DNA from: Sulfitobacter geojensis
Lineage (GTDB): Bacteria > Pseudomonadota > Alphaproteobacteria > Rhodobacterales > Rhodobacteraceae
Direction of reading: 5' to 3'
NCBI RefSeq assembly: GCF_000622325.1
Contig: NZ_JASE01000005.1
Span: 1,364,001-1,428,000 of the forward strand
Length of the DNA stretch: 64,000 nt
Part shown: positions 43,616 to 52,745 of the stretch, piece by piece
How positions within the stretch are numbered: position 1 is the first letter of the stretch
Layout: each line of letters begins with the position of its first letter
Position numbers and translations under genes: made by a program
Notes under the pieces: model-generated
Database searches by the model: none
The model's input: the letters and a program-made list of their open reading frames with translations, nothing else
Told to the model about the DNA's origin: nothing

Positions 43616-44232
43616 GCTTGGGGCGTGACCAGATGGCCCTTTGCCTCCATCACCGCATCATAAAGCATGAAATCTTCCGCCCGCGCCTCACGCAAAAGCG
43701 CCAATGTTTCATCACCCAAAGGGGCGTCGATCAAGGGAGAAACGTTTTTGGGTGTAATTTCAACCGGATGCTGAAGGTGTTCTGACAGGAACATCAAAAA
43801 CGCTTCTTGGTGTTCATAGGCAAACACATGATCTGCCATCACCCGTGTCTTGCCATCGGTCAGAAAACTAAACTGTCGCCCGATCTGCGCCCGCTCGGGC
43901 GGTTTGTCCGACACAACTTCGCGCACGAATTGGTCAAAACTGATCCCCTTGGTGCTTTGCTTGGTGCCATCCAGCCGCTTTTGACTGCGGTATTTGTACC
44001 AGCTGCGGATCTGGTCGACGGGTTCGCGCATCACGGCGACTGACGCGGGGCGCACCCCGAACGTATCCTCAAGGAAGGGCGCGATTTTATTGGCATAGCG
44101 CACCGCCGTAATGTGTTTGCGGTTCTTCGAAAACACAATTTCGGCGCGCGGCTTTAACGCCATTTCCACAGCGGTCGTGCCGGTCTTGGGGGTGGCAAGG
44201 AACGTGATCTTATGGCGCAGGAATACAAGCAT
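43612..44232 (-). CDS. sulfotransferase-family protein
   Basis: This 206-aa protein carries the PAPS 5'-phosphosulfate loop type motif FLATPKTGTTAVEMAL near residues 11-26 and a 3'-phosphate-binding-like VMREPVDQIRSWYKYR region (about 68-83). These fit the sulfotransferase fold (sulfotransfer family 2). Substrate is unknown. It lies 21 nt after lldD on the same strand and is convergent with the MFS gene by a 4-bp overlap. Confidence 0.8.
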   Translation of the reverse strand: MLVFLRHKITFLATPKTGTTAVEMALKPRAEIVFSKNRKHITAVRYANKIAPFLEDTFGVRPASVAVMREPVDQIRSWYKYRSQKRLDGTKQSTKGISFDQFVREVVSDKPPERAQIGRQFSFLTDGKTRVMADHVFAYEHQEAFLMFLSEHLQHPVEITPKNVSPLIDAPLGDETLALLREARAEDFMLYDAVMEAKGHLVTPQA

Positions 44233-44253
44233 GCTGCCAGACCTATCCCAGCC

Positions 44254-45423
44254 TCAGGTTTTCTGCCAGCGCCCGCCGAAATCTTCAGGGATCAGCAGGT
44301 TGTGCCGCCCCAGATTTGCAACATTGGTTTCGCCGCACAGCGCCATGGTGGTGTCCAGTTCTTTGTGAATCACCTCAAGGGCGGTCTGCACACCCTTTTG
44401 CCCCATTGCGCCCAAACCATAGACAAAGGCACGCCCGATCATGGTACCTTTGGCCCCCATGGCAAGCGCCTTCAACACGTCCTGACCAGAGCGGATGCCG
44501 CTATCAAGATGTACCTCGACCTGATCCCCGACCGCGTCCAGAATGGAGGGCAGAGCAGAGATCGAGCTGACCGCCCCGTCCAATTGCCGCCCGCCGTGAT
44601 TAGAGACAACAATCGCGTCTGCGCCCACCTTTAGCGCCATTTTAGCGTCCTCGGCGTCCAGAATGCCCTTGAGGATCACCTTGCCGCCCCATTGTTCCTT
44701 GAGCTTGGCAATCTTGGCCCAATCGAGCGTCAAATCAAACTGTTCCGCCGTCCATGCCCCGAGACTGGAGGCATCGGAAATGCCGTGCACATGCCCGACG
44801 ATATTGCCGAATTCGCGCCGCTTGGCTTGCAGCATTTCAATGCCCCACGCCCATTTGGTTGCGAGGTTCAGGATGGTTTTCGGGGTAAGTTTCGGCGGGG
44901 CGGACAGGCCGTTTTTCAGATCCTTGTGCCGCTGCCCCAGTATTTGCAGATCAAGCGTGATCACCAGTGCGGAACAATTCGCATCCTTGGCCCGCTGGAT
45001 CAGCCGCTTGATATAATCGTCGTCTTTCATCGTATAAAGCTGGAACCAGAATGGCGCATTTGTCGCCTCTGCCACATCTTCGATGGAGTTGATGGACATC
45101 GTCGACAGGGTGAAGGGAACGCCAAAGGCCTTGGCCGCTTTCGCTGCCTTGATCTCGCCATCCGCATGCTGCATGCCGGTCAACCCGACAGGGGCCAGCG
45201 CCACTGGCATCGCCACATCCTGTCCGATCATCTGCCCCGCTGTGCTGCGCCCCGACATATCAACGGCAACGCGCTGACGCAGACGTAGCTTGTCGAAATC
45301 AGAGGTGTTCTCGCGGAATGTCTGCTCTGTCCAGCTGCCGGATTCGCAATAGTCATAAAACATGCGCGGGACGCGACGTTCGTAAATCCGCTTAAGGTCG
45401 CCGATATTGGTGATGACAGGCAT
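44254..45423 (-). CDS. lldD: FMN-dependent alpha-hydroxy-acid (L-lactate) dehydrogenase
   Basis: This 389-aa protein is an FMN-dependent (S)-2-hydroxy-acid oxidoreductase. The N-terminal FMN region has RRVPRMFYDYCESGSWTEQTFREN, the catalytic histidine is in VVSNHGGRQLDGAVSS, and the phosphate loop in LDSGIRSGQDVLKALAMGAKG. It most likely oxidises L-lactate to pyruvate into the respiratory chain; a glycolate or mandelate role is possible. A GTC-CAAT inverted repeat lies upstream (see 45437-45459). The ATG at 45423 is preferred over one five codons upstream. Confidence 0.88.
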   Translation of the reverse strand: MPVITNIGDLKRIYERRVPRMFYDYCESGSWTEQTFRENTSDFDKLRLRQRVAVDMSGRSTAGQMIGQDVAMPVALAPVGLTGMQHADGEIKAAKAAKAFGVPFTLSTMSINSIEDVAEATNAPFWFQLYTMKDDDYIKRLIQRAKDANCSALVITLDLQILGQRHKDLKNGLSAPPKLTPKTILNLATKWAWGIEMLQAKRREFGNIVGHVHGISDASSLGAWTAEQFDLTLDWAKIAKLKEQWGGKVILKGILDAEDAKMALKVGADAIVVSNHGGRQLDGAVSSISALPSILDAVGDQVEVHLDSGIRSGQDVLKALAMGAKGTMIGRAFVYGLGAMGQKGVQTALEVIHKELDTTMALCGETNVANLGRHNLLIPEDFGGRWQKT

Positions 45424-45436
45424 ACGGGTGCTCCAC

Positions 45437-45459
45437 ATTGGTCATCTTTACTTACCAAT
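45437..45459 (-). promoter_or_regulatory. ATTGGT-N11-ACCAAT inverted repeat upstream of lldD
   Basis: A 6-bp inverted repeat with an 11-nt spacer lies 14-36 nt upstream of the lldD start. ATTGGT and ACCAAT half-sites resemble those of LldR/FadR-type GntR operators, though the spacing here is longer than in the known E. coli sites. No regulator gene is adjacent. Confidence 0.4.
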
Positions 45460-45496
45460 CCGGTGCGCGTCGGTCAATTCGCGGATTTATTGTAAG

Positions 45497-46288
45497 TCAG
45501 GCGGCGTGGGCCCCATCCGCAAGGGATTTCACAAAGCCCAAGACGTCCGCCACCGAATCCCCTGCCGCGATCCGCGCGACAATGGCGGAGCCGACAACAA
45601 CCCCGTCTGCGACTTCTGCAATGGCTTGGGACTTTGCCGGTGTGTTCACACCAAATCCGACAATGACCGGCAGTCCGCTGGCGTCGCGGATGCGCACAAC
45701 CTCTGGCGCGACATCGCCGGCATCGGCTTCGGCCGAACCGGTGATGCCGGTGATCGAAACGTAATATACAAAGCCCGAGGTGTTCTGCACAACACGGGGC
45801 AGGCGATTGTCGTCGGTTGTCGGCGTTGCCAGGCGGATAAAGTTCAATCCGGCCTCTTGAGCGGGCAGGCACAATTCACTGTCTTCTTCGGGTGGCAAAT
45901 CGACAATGATCAACCCGTCGATGCCCGCTTCTTTGGCCGCTTTCAGGAAGGTTTCGACACCCATGGAATAGATCGGGTTGTAATACCCCATCAAAACAAT
46001 CGGCGTGGAGTCGTCGTCTTTGCGAAAGGCCGCGGCCATTTGCAGCGTCTTGAGCAGGGTCATGCCGCCTTCAAGGGCGCGCTGTCCGGCCAACTGGATG
46101 GTAGGACCATCCGCCATCGGATCGGTAAAGGGCAGACCCAGTTCGATCACATCGACACCGGCAGCAGGCAAGCCGCGCATGATTTCCAGTGACGTCTCCA
46201 TATCAGGATCACCCGCCATGATATAAGAAACAAAAGCCTTTTTGCCTTGGGCTTTCAGGTCTGCGAATTTGGCGTCGATACGGGTCAT
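45497..46288 (-). CDS. trpA: tryptophan synthase alpha chain
   Basis: This 263-aa subunit splits indole-3-glycerol phosphate. The catalytic residues are Glu49 in [17 protein letters not shown] and Asp60. The C-terminal phosphate-binding loops are visible as [13 protein letters not shown] and VVVGSAIV. It should pair with TrpB to form the alpha-beta complex. It lies on the opposite strand from trpB and upstream of lldD on the same strand. The ATG is at 46288, with a TTTTGCAAAA palindrome 83-102 nt upstream. Confidence 0.97.
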   Translation of the reverse strand: MTRIDAKFADLKAQGKKAFVSYIMAGDPDMETSLEIMRGLPAAGVDVIELGLPFTDPMADGPTIQLAGQRALEGGMTLLKTLQMAAAFRKDDDSTPIVLMGYYNPIYSMGVETFLKAAKEAGIDGLIIVDLPPEEDSELCLPAQEAGLNFIRLATPTTDDNRLPRVVQNTSGFVYYVSITGITGSAEADAGDVAPEVVRIRDASGLPVIVGFGVNTPAKSQAIAEVADGVVVGSAIVARIAAGDSVADVLGFVKSLADGAHAA

Positions 46289-46370
46289 TTGGGCGGGCCT
46301 TTGCGTTTGTATCCCCGTTCAATGGCGAACCTTGCGCCGGAAATCAATGTGCGACCTGCGCTGCGGGGGG

Positions 46371-46390
46371 CGGAATTTTGCAAAATTCCG
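46371..46390. repeat. 20-nt palindrome CGGAATTTTGCAAAATTCCG
   Basis: This perfect palindrome lies between the divergent trpA and ychF genes, 83 nt from the trpA start. Its core TTTTGCAAAA is shared with the palindromes before trpB and before the ABC binding-protein gene at 57.7 kb. It is followed 4 nt later by a separate hairpin. Confidence 0.7.
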
Positions 46391-46393
46391 GTC

Positions 46394-46413
46394 CGGAAAA
46401 TCGAAATTTTCCG
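46394..46413. repeat. hairpin CGGAAAAT-CGAA-ATTTTCCG
   Basis: An 8-bp stem closes a CGAA tetraloop directly after the 20-nt palindrome, 94 nt before the ychF start. It could fold in the 5'-UTR of either divergent transcript. Function unknown. Confidence 0.5.
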
Positions 46414-46506
46414 CGTCCGAGACCGGCGGAGCGGGTCCAAACCCTTGCACCGCCCCTTATCAGGCCATAGGACAGCGCAAAATCTGCTGTCGCAAGGATC
46501 AAGATC

Positions 46507-47604
46507 ATGGGTTTCAAAATGGGTATCGTGGGTCTGCCGAACGTCGGCAAGTCGACCTTGTTTAACGCGCTCACCCGCACCGCCGCCGCGCAGGCCGCGA
46601 ACTTCCCCTTCTGTACGATTGAACCCAACGTGGGTGAAGTTGCTGTTCCGGACGCGCGGTTGGACAAACTTGCCGCCATCGCAACGTCGAAATCGATCAT
46701 TCCGACGCGGATGACATTTGTTGATATCGCAGGATTGGTCAAAGGTGCCTCCAAGGGTGAAGGGCTGGGCAACCAGTTCCTCGCCAACATCCGCGAAACC
46801 GATGCCATCGCCCATGTACTGCGCTGTTTCGAGGATGGTGATGTGACCCACGTTGAGGGGCGCGTCGATCCGGTGGCGGATGCGGAAACAATTGATACCG
46901 AATTGATGCTGGCCGATCTTGAAAGCATCGAAAAGCGTCGCGCCGGATTGGTGCGCAAGCTCAAGGGCAACGACAAGGACGCGGTACAACAGGACCGTCT
47001 GCTGGGTCTTGCGCAAGACGCGATCGAAGCGGGCAAGCCTGCGCGTACCGTCGAAATTGACGAAGATGACGCCAAAGCGTGGCGTATGTTGCAATTGCTG
47101 ACGACCAAGCCGGTTCTGTATGTTTGTAACGTGGGCGAAAGCGAAGCCGCAGAGGGCAACCAGTTCTCCGCAAAAGTTGGTGAGATGGCTGCCGCGCAAG
47201 GCAATTCACATGTTATTATCTCGGCGCAGATCGAGGAAGAGATCAGTCAGCTTGAAGACGAGGAAGCAGAAATGTTTCTTGAGGAGATGGGGTTGGCCGA
47301 AGCGGGGCTCGACCGTCTGATCCGTGCCGGCTACGAGCTTTTGCATCTTGAAACTTACTTTACCGTTGGCCCGAAAGAGGCCCGCGCCTGGACCATCAAA
47401 GCGGGGACTTCCGCTCCCAAAGCGGCCGGCGTGATCCACGGCGATTTTGAAAAAGGATTCATCCGCGCGGAAACGATTGCCTATGATGACTTTGTTTCAC
47501 TGGGCGGCGAGGGGCCGGCCAAGGAAGCGGGAAAAATGCGCGCTGAGGGCAAAAGTTACGTGGTAAAAGACGGGGATGTGTTGCACTTTCTGTTCAACAC
47601 TTAA
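46507..47604 (+). CDS. ychF: redox-regulated ribosome-associated ATPase YchF
   Basis: This 365-aa Obg-family protein has the P-loop GLPNVGKST (about 9-17) and the G3 loop DIAGLVKGASKGEGLGNQFL. The specificity loop is NVGE rather than NKxD, which is why YchF prefers ATP. The C-terminal TGS-like domain ends KSYVVKDGDVLHFLFNT. It is associated with ribosomes and the oxidative stress response. The ATG follows AAGGATCAAGATC. A terminator lies between it and the convergent next gene. Confidence 0.96.
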   Translation: MGFKMGIVGLPNVGKSTLFNALTRTAAAQAANFPFCTIEPNVGEVAVPDARLDKLAAIATSKSIIPTRMTFVDIAGLVKGASKGEGLGNQFLANIRETDAIAHVLRCFEDGDVTHVEGRVDPVADAETIDTELMLADLESIEKRRAGLVRKLKGNDKDAVQQDRLLGLAQDAIEAGKPARTVEIDEDDAKAWRMLQLLTTKPVLYVCNVGESEAAEGNQFSAKVGEMAAAQGNSHVIISAQIEEEISQLEDEEAEMFLEEMGLAEAGLDRLIRAGYELLHLETYFTVGPKEARAWTIKAGTSAPKAAGVIHGDFEKGFIRAETIAYDDFVSLGGEGPAKEAGKMRAEGKSYVVKDGDVLHFLFNT

Positions 47605-47677
47605 GGCCTGTTTAATACGTAAGGATCGGCTGGCCCCGTTGCGAAACGGGAATGGCATTTCTCCTGCCAGATACAAC

Positions 47678-47705
47678 AAAGGCCCGGACAGATGTCCGGG
47701 CCTTT
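47678..47705. terminator. 12-bp bidirectional terminator between ychF and exported protein gene
   Basis: A perfect 12-bp stem (AAAGGCCCGGAC with GTCCGGGCCTTT) with an AGAT loop sits 73 nt after ychF and 22 nt after the convergent gene's stop. It suits termination from both sides. A smaller CCCGTT-GCGA-AACGGG hairpin precedes it at 47635-47650. Confidence 0.75.
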
Positions 47706-47727
47706 GCCGTTTAAAGGTGTGACAGGT

Positions 47728-48024
47728 TTAGCGGCTGTCGTTGCCTTCGCCAAAGCCACCATAGATGTAGCCTTCGCCCTGCGATTTGATCGCGCTGCGT
47801 GTCGAAATGGACACGTCGTCATTCTTTGTGTTGTCTGCTGTCGAGCGCTGCTGGCTTGCACCGCGCTGGGCTGCGTCAAGGTCAGTCGGGCGTGTTTCGT
47901 CAGAAAACACCTGATTTGCAGTTTTCGATGTGTCCAGACGCAAATCGTTATAACGATCGGAGTTGTCTGCGAATGCTGCGGTGCTGATCAAAGCGGCGGC
48001 TGCGGTTGTGATAAAAAGTTTCAT
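47728..48024 (-). CDS. small exported hypothetical protein
   Basis: This 98-aa protein has a clear signal peptide (MKLFITTAAAALISTAAFAD, about 1-20). The mature part is Asp/Ser/Thr-rich, hydrophilic and likely disordered, with the C-terminal EGYIYGGFGEGNDSR. I recognise no domain. The ATG at 48024 follows GGAAGGATACGAC. It is probably monocistronic: terminator on one side, a 457-bp gap on the other. Confidence 0.75.
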   Translation of the reverse strand: MKLFITTAAAALISTAAFADNSDRYNDLRLDTSKTANQVFSDETRPTDLDAAQRGASQQRSTADNTKNDDVSISTRSAIKSQGEGYIYGGFGEGNDSR

Positions 48025-48481
48025 TGTCGTATCCTTCCAGTTTCCATTTGCGAAGAAGGACGCTGTGTCCGTCTCGCTGTCTGAGCACTCAACCGACCGA
48101 AACTGAAATTGGTTTCGCGAAAAGTTCCGGTTTCTTTGCAGGAGAGCGAAAAATGGGGGGCGGTTGTACAGGGTATTCCGAATTATTACAATTTAAACAA
48201 TTGGTTAGGTTGTTTTCTCGCTATGCCTCACGCGGTTTCACGCAGCTGTGAGAGTCTGTAATTTTTCAAGAATGCCCGTTGCTATAGGGTTTTCCCGCTA
48301 ACGAAATCCTCCCCAATGCCTCAGTAAAAAGCGCTGTTTGCGACGCGGCGGTGGCTCTGCGCCCTCTAAATTATTAAAATTTCGATAATTGTTGACCCGA
48401 CGCCCAGTCTGTTTCTAGCTTGTTACAAAGCATGCGTAGGGCTGCGCCTGTTCATTCACGCATTCGACCTGGGGGTTCCAC
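48025..48481. promoter_or_regulatory. upstream region of peptide ABC operon
   Basis: This 457-bp gap separates the minus-strand exported gene from the ABC operon. It is AT-rich near 48175-48215 and 48365-48395. A candidate promoter for the operon is TTGACC (48392-48397) and CTAGCT (48415-48420) with a 17-bp spacer. An inverted repeat AATTAT/ATAATT (48369-48390) directly precedes the -35. Short frames within the gap do not look coding. Confidence 0.4.
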
Positions 48482-49966
48482 ATGATGCACATTCAGAAAT
48501 CACTTCAATTTACCGCTTTCGCCATGGCGCTCGGATTTAGCGTGACCGCTGCTGCCGCCGCGGACCTTGTGATCGGAATGCAGCAGGAGCCAACGTCGCT
48601 TGATCCGACATCAGATGCCACCGCGTCCATTGACGGCATGATGACCCAGAACGTTTATGAATCACTGACCATCGTTTCTGAAAACGGTGAAGTCGGGCCA
48701 AATCTGGCCACCGCATGGGATGTGTCCGAAGACGGTCTGACCTACACGTTCACGCTGACGGATGCGGCGCAATTCCATGACGGTACCGCCTTTGATTCCG
48801 AGGACGTGCTGTTTTCTTTCAACCGCGCCATGGCGGAAGACAGTGTGAACCCGTCCAAAGGCATTTTCAAACCTATCGAAAATGTCACGGCACCGGATGC
48901 GCGCACTGTGCAGATCAAGCTCAAGAACAAGGATGCGTTTTTCTTGTTCAACATGGGGCAGGGTGACAGCGCCATCGTCGCGTCAGAATCGGTGGATACC
49001 AACAATGCCACGCCGGTCGGCACCGGCCCTTTCAAGTTTGACAGCTGGACACGCGGCGACCGGTTGACGCTGGTGAAAAACCCTGACCACCGTGATGCGG
49101 CGTCTGTGGCGCTGGACAAGGTGACCTACCGCTTCATTTCCGACCCCGCCGCTGCAACCGCGGCGATGATGGCTGAAGAACTGGACGCTTTCCCAGGCTT
49201 CCCCGCCCCCGAGCTGCTGGAGCAATTCGAGGCTGATCCACGGTTCCGCGTCAATCTGGGCAGCACCGAAGGCGAGGTCATTCTGGCGATGAACAACGCC
49301 AAGCCCCCGTTTGATAACATCGAGGTGCGCCGCGCCGTTTCGACGGCGATCAACCGCGATGAAATCATTGACGGTGCGATGTATGGCAAGGCGACCCCCA
49401 TCGGCAGCTTTTATCCCCCACACGGCAAAGCCTATGTTGATCTCACCGGTGCCTACCCGACCGACACCGCCAAGGCCAAAGAGATGTTCGAGGCCGCTGG
49501 CGTTGCAGGCAGCACAATGACCCTGCGCGTACCGCCGTTTCCCTATGCCACACGTTCGGCCGAAATCATTCAGGCACAACTTGCGGATGCGGGCATCGAC
49601 GCCAAGGTCGAGAACGTCGAATGGGGGTTCTGGATCGACGAGATCTATAAGAAACAGAATTACGACATGACGATCATCGCCCATACCAGCCCTAACGACA
49701 TGGGCAACTTTGCCCGTGGCCCGAAATATTTCTACGGCTATGACGACCCGAAAATGACCGCCCTGTGGGAAAACATTTCCACCGAAGCGGATGCGGACAA
49801 GCGCGATATGTTGCTGAAAGAAGGCCAGCAGTATCTGTCCGATCAGGCGGTGCATGGCTTTTTGTTCCAGCTGCCGCTGCTGGGCGTGTTCCGTACCGAA
49901 GTTAAAGGGTACTGGTCCTCGGCACCGGTTCTTTACACACCGCTGAAAGGTGTGTCCAAAGGTTGA
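48482..49966 (+). CDS. ABC transporter substrate-binding protein, peptide type
   Basis: This 494-aa SBP_bac_5 (DppA/OppA class) periplasmic protein has a signal peptide (about 1-27, FAMALGFSVTAAAAADL) and family signatures AQFHDGTAFDSEDVLFSFNRAM, GTGPFKFDSWTRGDRLTLVKNP, and EVRRAVSTAINRDEIIDGAMYG. It binds its substrate and delivers it to the two permeases downstream. It is the first gene of a seven-gene unit. The operon partners suggest a phosphorylated solute, though dipeptides are the family default. Confidence 0.93.
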   Translation: MMHIQKSLQFTAFAMALGFSVTAAAAADLVIGMQQEPTSLDPTSDATASIDGMMTQNVYESLTIVSENGEVGPNLATAWDVSEDGLTYTFTLTDAAQFHDGTAFDSEDVLFSFNRAMAEDSVNPSKGIFKPIENVTAPDARTVQIKLKNKDAFFLFNMGQGDSAIVASESVDTNNATPVGTGPFKFDSWTRGDRLTLVKNPDHRDAASVALDKVTYRFISDPAAATAAMMAEELDAFPGFPAPELLEQFEADPRFRVNLGSTEGEVILAMNNAKPPFDNIEVRRAVSTAINRDEIIDGAMYGKATPIGSFYPPHGKAYVDLTGAYPTDTAKAKEMFEAAGVAGSTMTLRVPPFPYATRSAEIIQAQLADAGIDAKVENVEWGFWIDEIYKKQNYDMTIIAHTSPNDMGNFARGPKYFYGYDDPKMTALWENISTEADADKRDMLLKEGQQYLSDQAVHGFLFQLPLLGVFRTEVKGYWSSAPVLYTPLKGVSKG

Positions 49967-49981
49967 AACGCCACCGAATAG

Positions 49982-50004
49982 GGGAGGGGGCAGCCCGCCC
50001 TCCC
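49982..50004 (+). promoter_or_regulatory. intercistronic hairpin after the binding-protein gene
   Basis: A 7-bp GGGAGGG/CCCTCCC stem lies 15 nt after the binding-protein stop and 17 nt before the first permease start. Such hairpins stabilise the upstream message so that binding protein exceeds permeases. It has no T-tract. Confidence 0.5.
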
Positions 50005-50021
50005 GCTAGGCGATACCCCGT

Positions 50022-50966
50022 ATGAGTTATTTCCTTTTGCGCCGGACAATCGGCTTTCTGGCGACGTTGATCGCTGTGTCGATTGTTGTGTTTGCTGTGA
50101 TGAATGTGCTGCCAGGCGATCCCGCACTGACGATTCTCGGGCTCGATGCGACGGATGATGCGCTGGCCGCCCTGCGCGAAGATCTTGGTCTGAACGATCC
50201 GCTGCTGACCCGCTATTTCGCGTGGGTAAGCGGCGCGTTGGTCGGTGATCTGGGCATCAGCCATTCCTTCCGCGTGCCTGTTTCAGAACTGATTGCGGAA
50301 CGCCTGCCAATGACCATCTCCTTGGCCGTCGCGGGTATGATCGTAACCTTGGTGATTGCGCTGAGCGTCGGCATCTATGCGGCGTCCCACCATGGCAAGG
50401 CGGGGGATTGGGCCACCATGTTCCTGAGCCAGCTGGGCATCGCAGTTCCAGCGTTCTGGTTGTCGATCCTGCTGGTGCTGCTGTTTGCCGTGAAACTGCG
50501 GTGGCTGCCGCCCGGTGGCTTTGCCGGCTGGTCTGATCCTGTTGCTGCGATCCGGTCGCTGATCCTGCCCACCGTTGCGCTGGCGCTCGTGCAATCTGCG
50601 GTACTGGCACGGGTCACACGTTCCTCCGCACTGGAAGTCATGCGTCAGGATTTCACCCGCACGGCGCGGGCGTCAGGGCTGTCCCAGCGGCGCATTCTGT
50701 GGCGGCATGTCTTGCCAAATGCTTTGGTGCCGATTGTCACGATCGTGGGGATGCAGTTCGCGGCCCTTGTCACGGGTACAATCGTCATCGAAAACGTCTT
50801 TTACCTGCCCGGTCTGGGGCGGTTGATTTTTCAATCCATCGCCAACCGCGACCTGCCGACAGTGCAGGCATTGGTGATGCTGTTCGCGGTCATCGTGGTC
50901 ACAGCGAACTTTATCGTTGATCTGTTGTACGTACTGATCGACCCGCGCCTGAAGGCCCGCACATGA
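50022..50966 (+). CDS. ABC transporter permease, DppB type
   Basis: This 314-aa inner-membrane permease has about six hydrophobic spans and the EAA-type loop TRSSALEVMRQDFTRTARASGLSQ (about 206-229), followed by RHVLPNALVPIVTIVG. The N-terminus MSYFLLRRTIGFLATLIAV is typical of the B-type permease. Its stop overlaps the start of the second permease by 4 bp (ATGA). Confidence 0.93.
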   Translation: MSYFLLRRTIGFLATLIAVSIVVFAVMNVLPGDPALTILGLDATDDALAALREDLGLNDPLLTRYFAWVSGALVGDLGISHSFRVPVSELIAERLPMTISLAVAGMIVTLVIALSVGIYAASHHGKAGDWATMFLSQLGIAVPAFWLSILLVLLFAVKLRWLPPGGFAGWSDPVAAIRSLILPTVALALVQSAVLARVTRSSALEVMRQDFTRTARASGLSQRRILWRHVLPNALVPIVTIVGMQFAALVTGTIVIENVFYLPGLGRLIFQSIANRDLPTVQALVMLFAVIVVTANFIVDLLYVLIDPRLKART

Positions 50967-51781
50967 AACGGCTACCGGCAAATTTCATCATCGGTGCGGT
51001 GCTTGTGGCGCTGGTTGTCGGGGTGGCGGCCCTGTCGCTGATCTGGACACCCCATGATCCGAGTGACCTGAACATTCGTGGCAAGTTCGGCCCGCCGACC
51101 ACTGTGAACTGGCTTGGTACCGACCAGCTGGGCCGCGATATCATCAGCCAGCTGATGGCAGCGGCGCGCAATTCGATGACCGTCGCCCTTGTCGCGGTGC
51201 TGCTGGGCGGGTCCATCGGCGTTGCACTGGGGCTCCTGGCCTCGGCCATCGGGGGCTGGGTCGAAGACATCGTGATGCGGCTGGCCGATCTTGGCTTTGC
51301 CTTTCCCGCGCTCTTGTTTGCGATCATGTTGGCGGCGGTCTTTGGCCCGTCCCTGACCAATGCGGTGCTGGCAATCGCCTTTATCAACATCCCGATTTTT
51401 GCCCGTGTTGCGCGAGCCTCTGCCAATCAGGTCTGGACCCGGGAATACGTATTGGCCGCCCGCGCTGCCGGGATGAACAAGCTGGTGATCACCTGCGATC
51501 ATATCCTGCCCAACATCGCCGCCGCTGTGATTGTTCAGGCCACCATTGAATTTGCCGTCGCCATTCTGGCCGAAGCGGCGCTGTCCTATCTGGGGCTGGG
51601 CGCGCAGCCGCCCGCGTCAAGCTGGGGGCGAATGCTGTCAGAGGCGCAGACCCTGATGTATCTCGCGCCGGAACTGGCGATCTATCCCGGACTTTGCATC
51701 GTGACTGCGGTGTTGGGGTTCGGTCTGCTGGGGGACGGGCTGCGCGACATTACCGATCCGCGACTGGCGAGGGCGCGCTGA
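50963..51781 (+). CDS. ABC transporter permease, DppC type
   Basis: This 272-aa C-type permease has about six spans and the EAA-like loop SANQVWTREYVLAARAAGMNKLVITCDHILPN (about 153-184). An extended N-terminal part precedes LGTDQLGRDIISQLMAAARNS, the DQLGRD signature of this family. Its ATG lies within the upstream permease stop, and the ATPase gene begins 2 nt after its own stop codon. Confidence 0.93.
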   Translation: MKRLPANFIIGAVLVALVVGVAALSLIWTPHDPSDLNIRGKFGPPTTVNWLGTDQLGRDIISQLMAAARNSMTVALVAVLLGGSIGVALGLLASAIGGWVEDIVMRLADLGFAFPALLFAIMLAAVFGPSLTNAVLAIAFINIPIFARVARASANQVWTREYVLAARAAGMNKLVITCDHILPNIAAAVIVQATIEFAVAILAEAALSYLGLGAQPPASSWGRMLSEAQTLMYLAPELAIYPGLCIVTAVLGFGLLGDGLRDITDPRLARAR

Positions 51782-51782
51782 T

Positions 51783-52745
51783 ATGTTCGAGATGCACAAT
51801 ATGACCGTGCGCTTTGCTGTCGGCGAAGCCCTGCGCGACGCCTCCCTGCGGATCGCTGCGGGCGACCGGATCGGCATCGTCGGCGAAAGTGGTTCTGGCA
51901 AATCCATGCTGGCAGCTTGTTTGATGGGTATGGTGCCTGAAAGCGCTGAACTGAGCGGGTCATTGACGATTGACGGCACCGACATGACCCACGCGACAGA
52001 AGAAACATGGCAAACCATCCGCGCGCGGCGTGCGGCGATGATTTTTCAGGAACCTATGTCGGCACTGAACCCGCTACGCCGCGTCGGCGACACAGTGGCC
52101 GAACCCATGCGGGTTCATCTGGGGCTTACCAAAACGCAAGCGCGCGCGCGGGTCATCACGTTGTTCGAGGAGGTCGGCATCCCCGATCCCGCCGCCCGCT
52201 TGCGGATGTTTCCGCACGAATTATCCGGCGGCCAGCGCCAGCGTGTGCTGATCGCGCTCGCGCTGGCCTGTGACCCGGAACTTTTGATTGCGGACGAACC
52301 TACCACCGCGCTGGACGCCAATGTCGCGCTCAAGATCACCGATTTGTTGGTGCACCTGAGCCAGTCGCGCAATATGGCGCTGGTGTTCATCAGTCACGAC
52401 CTTGCCGCCGTGGCCCGCGCCACCACCGATATCGCGGTGATGTATGGCGGCGATATTGTCGAGCGCGGAAAGACGGCCGAGGTGCTGGCCGACCCCGCAC
52501 ATCCCTATACCCAAGGGTTGCTCGCTGCCCGCCCTGATCCGCGTGCCATACCGCGCGATGCCGATGGCCGTCGCCGTCGCTTGCCCACGATCCCCGGCAC
52601 GGTGCCGCCTTTGACGGCCATGCCGCAAGGGTGTCGTTTTGCGGGGCGTTGCGCGGTGCAACGCAGTGAGTGCGCCAGCATCAAACCGATGCCAGCCGGC
52701 CCGCGTCTTGCAACCTGTCATGCCGTTCTGCGAGATACCCCATGA
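51783..52745 (+). CDS. ABC transporter ATPase, DppD type
   Basis: This 320-aa ATPase has Walker A GESGSGKS (about 38-45), signature [16 protein letters not shown], Walker [13 protein letters not shown] and switch His in [10 protein letters not shown]. It ends with the cysteine-containing [12 protein letters not shown]...[15 protein letters not shown] motif of oligopeptide ATPases. It pairs with the second ATPase downstream (ATGA overlap at 52742-52745). Confidence 0.94.
   Translation: MFEMHNMTVRFAVGEALRDASLRIAAGDRIGIVGESGSGKSMLAACLMGMVPESAELSGSLTIDGTDMTHATEETWQTIRARRAAMIFQEPMSALNPLRRVGDTVAEPMRVHLGLTKTQARARVITLFEEVGIPDPAARLRMFPHELSGGQRQRVLIALALACDPELLIADEPTTALDANVALKITDLLVHLSQSRNMALVFISHDLAAVARATTDIAVMYGGDIVERGKTAEVLADPAHPYTQGLLAARPDPRAIPRDADGRRRRLPTIPGTVPPLTAMPQGCRFAGRCAVQRSECASIKPMPAGPRLATCHAVLRDTP

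Noticed and set aside
48024-48251. 75-aa plus-strand frame upstream of the ABC operon
   Set aside because: Starts inside the convergent exported-protein leader and lacks protein-like composition.
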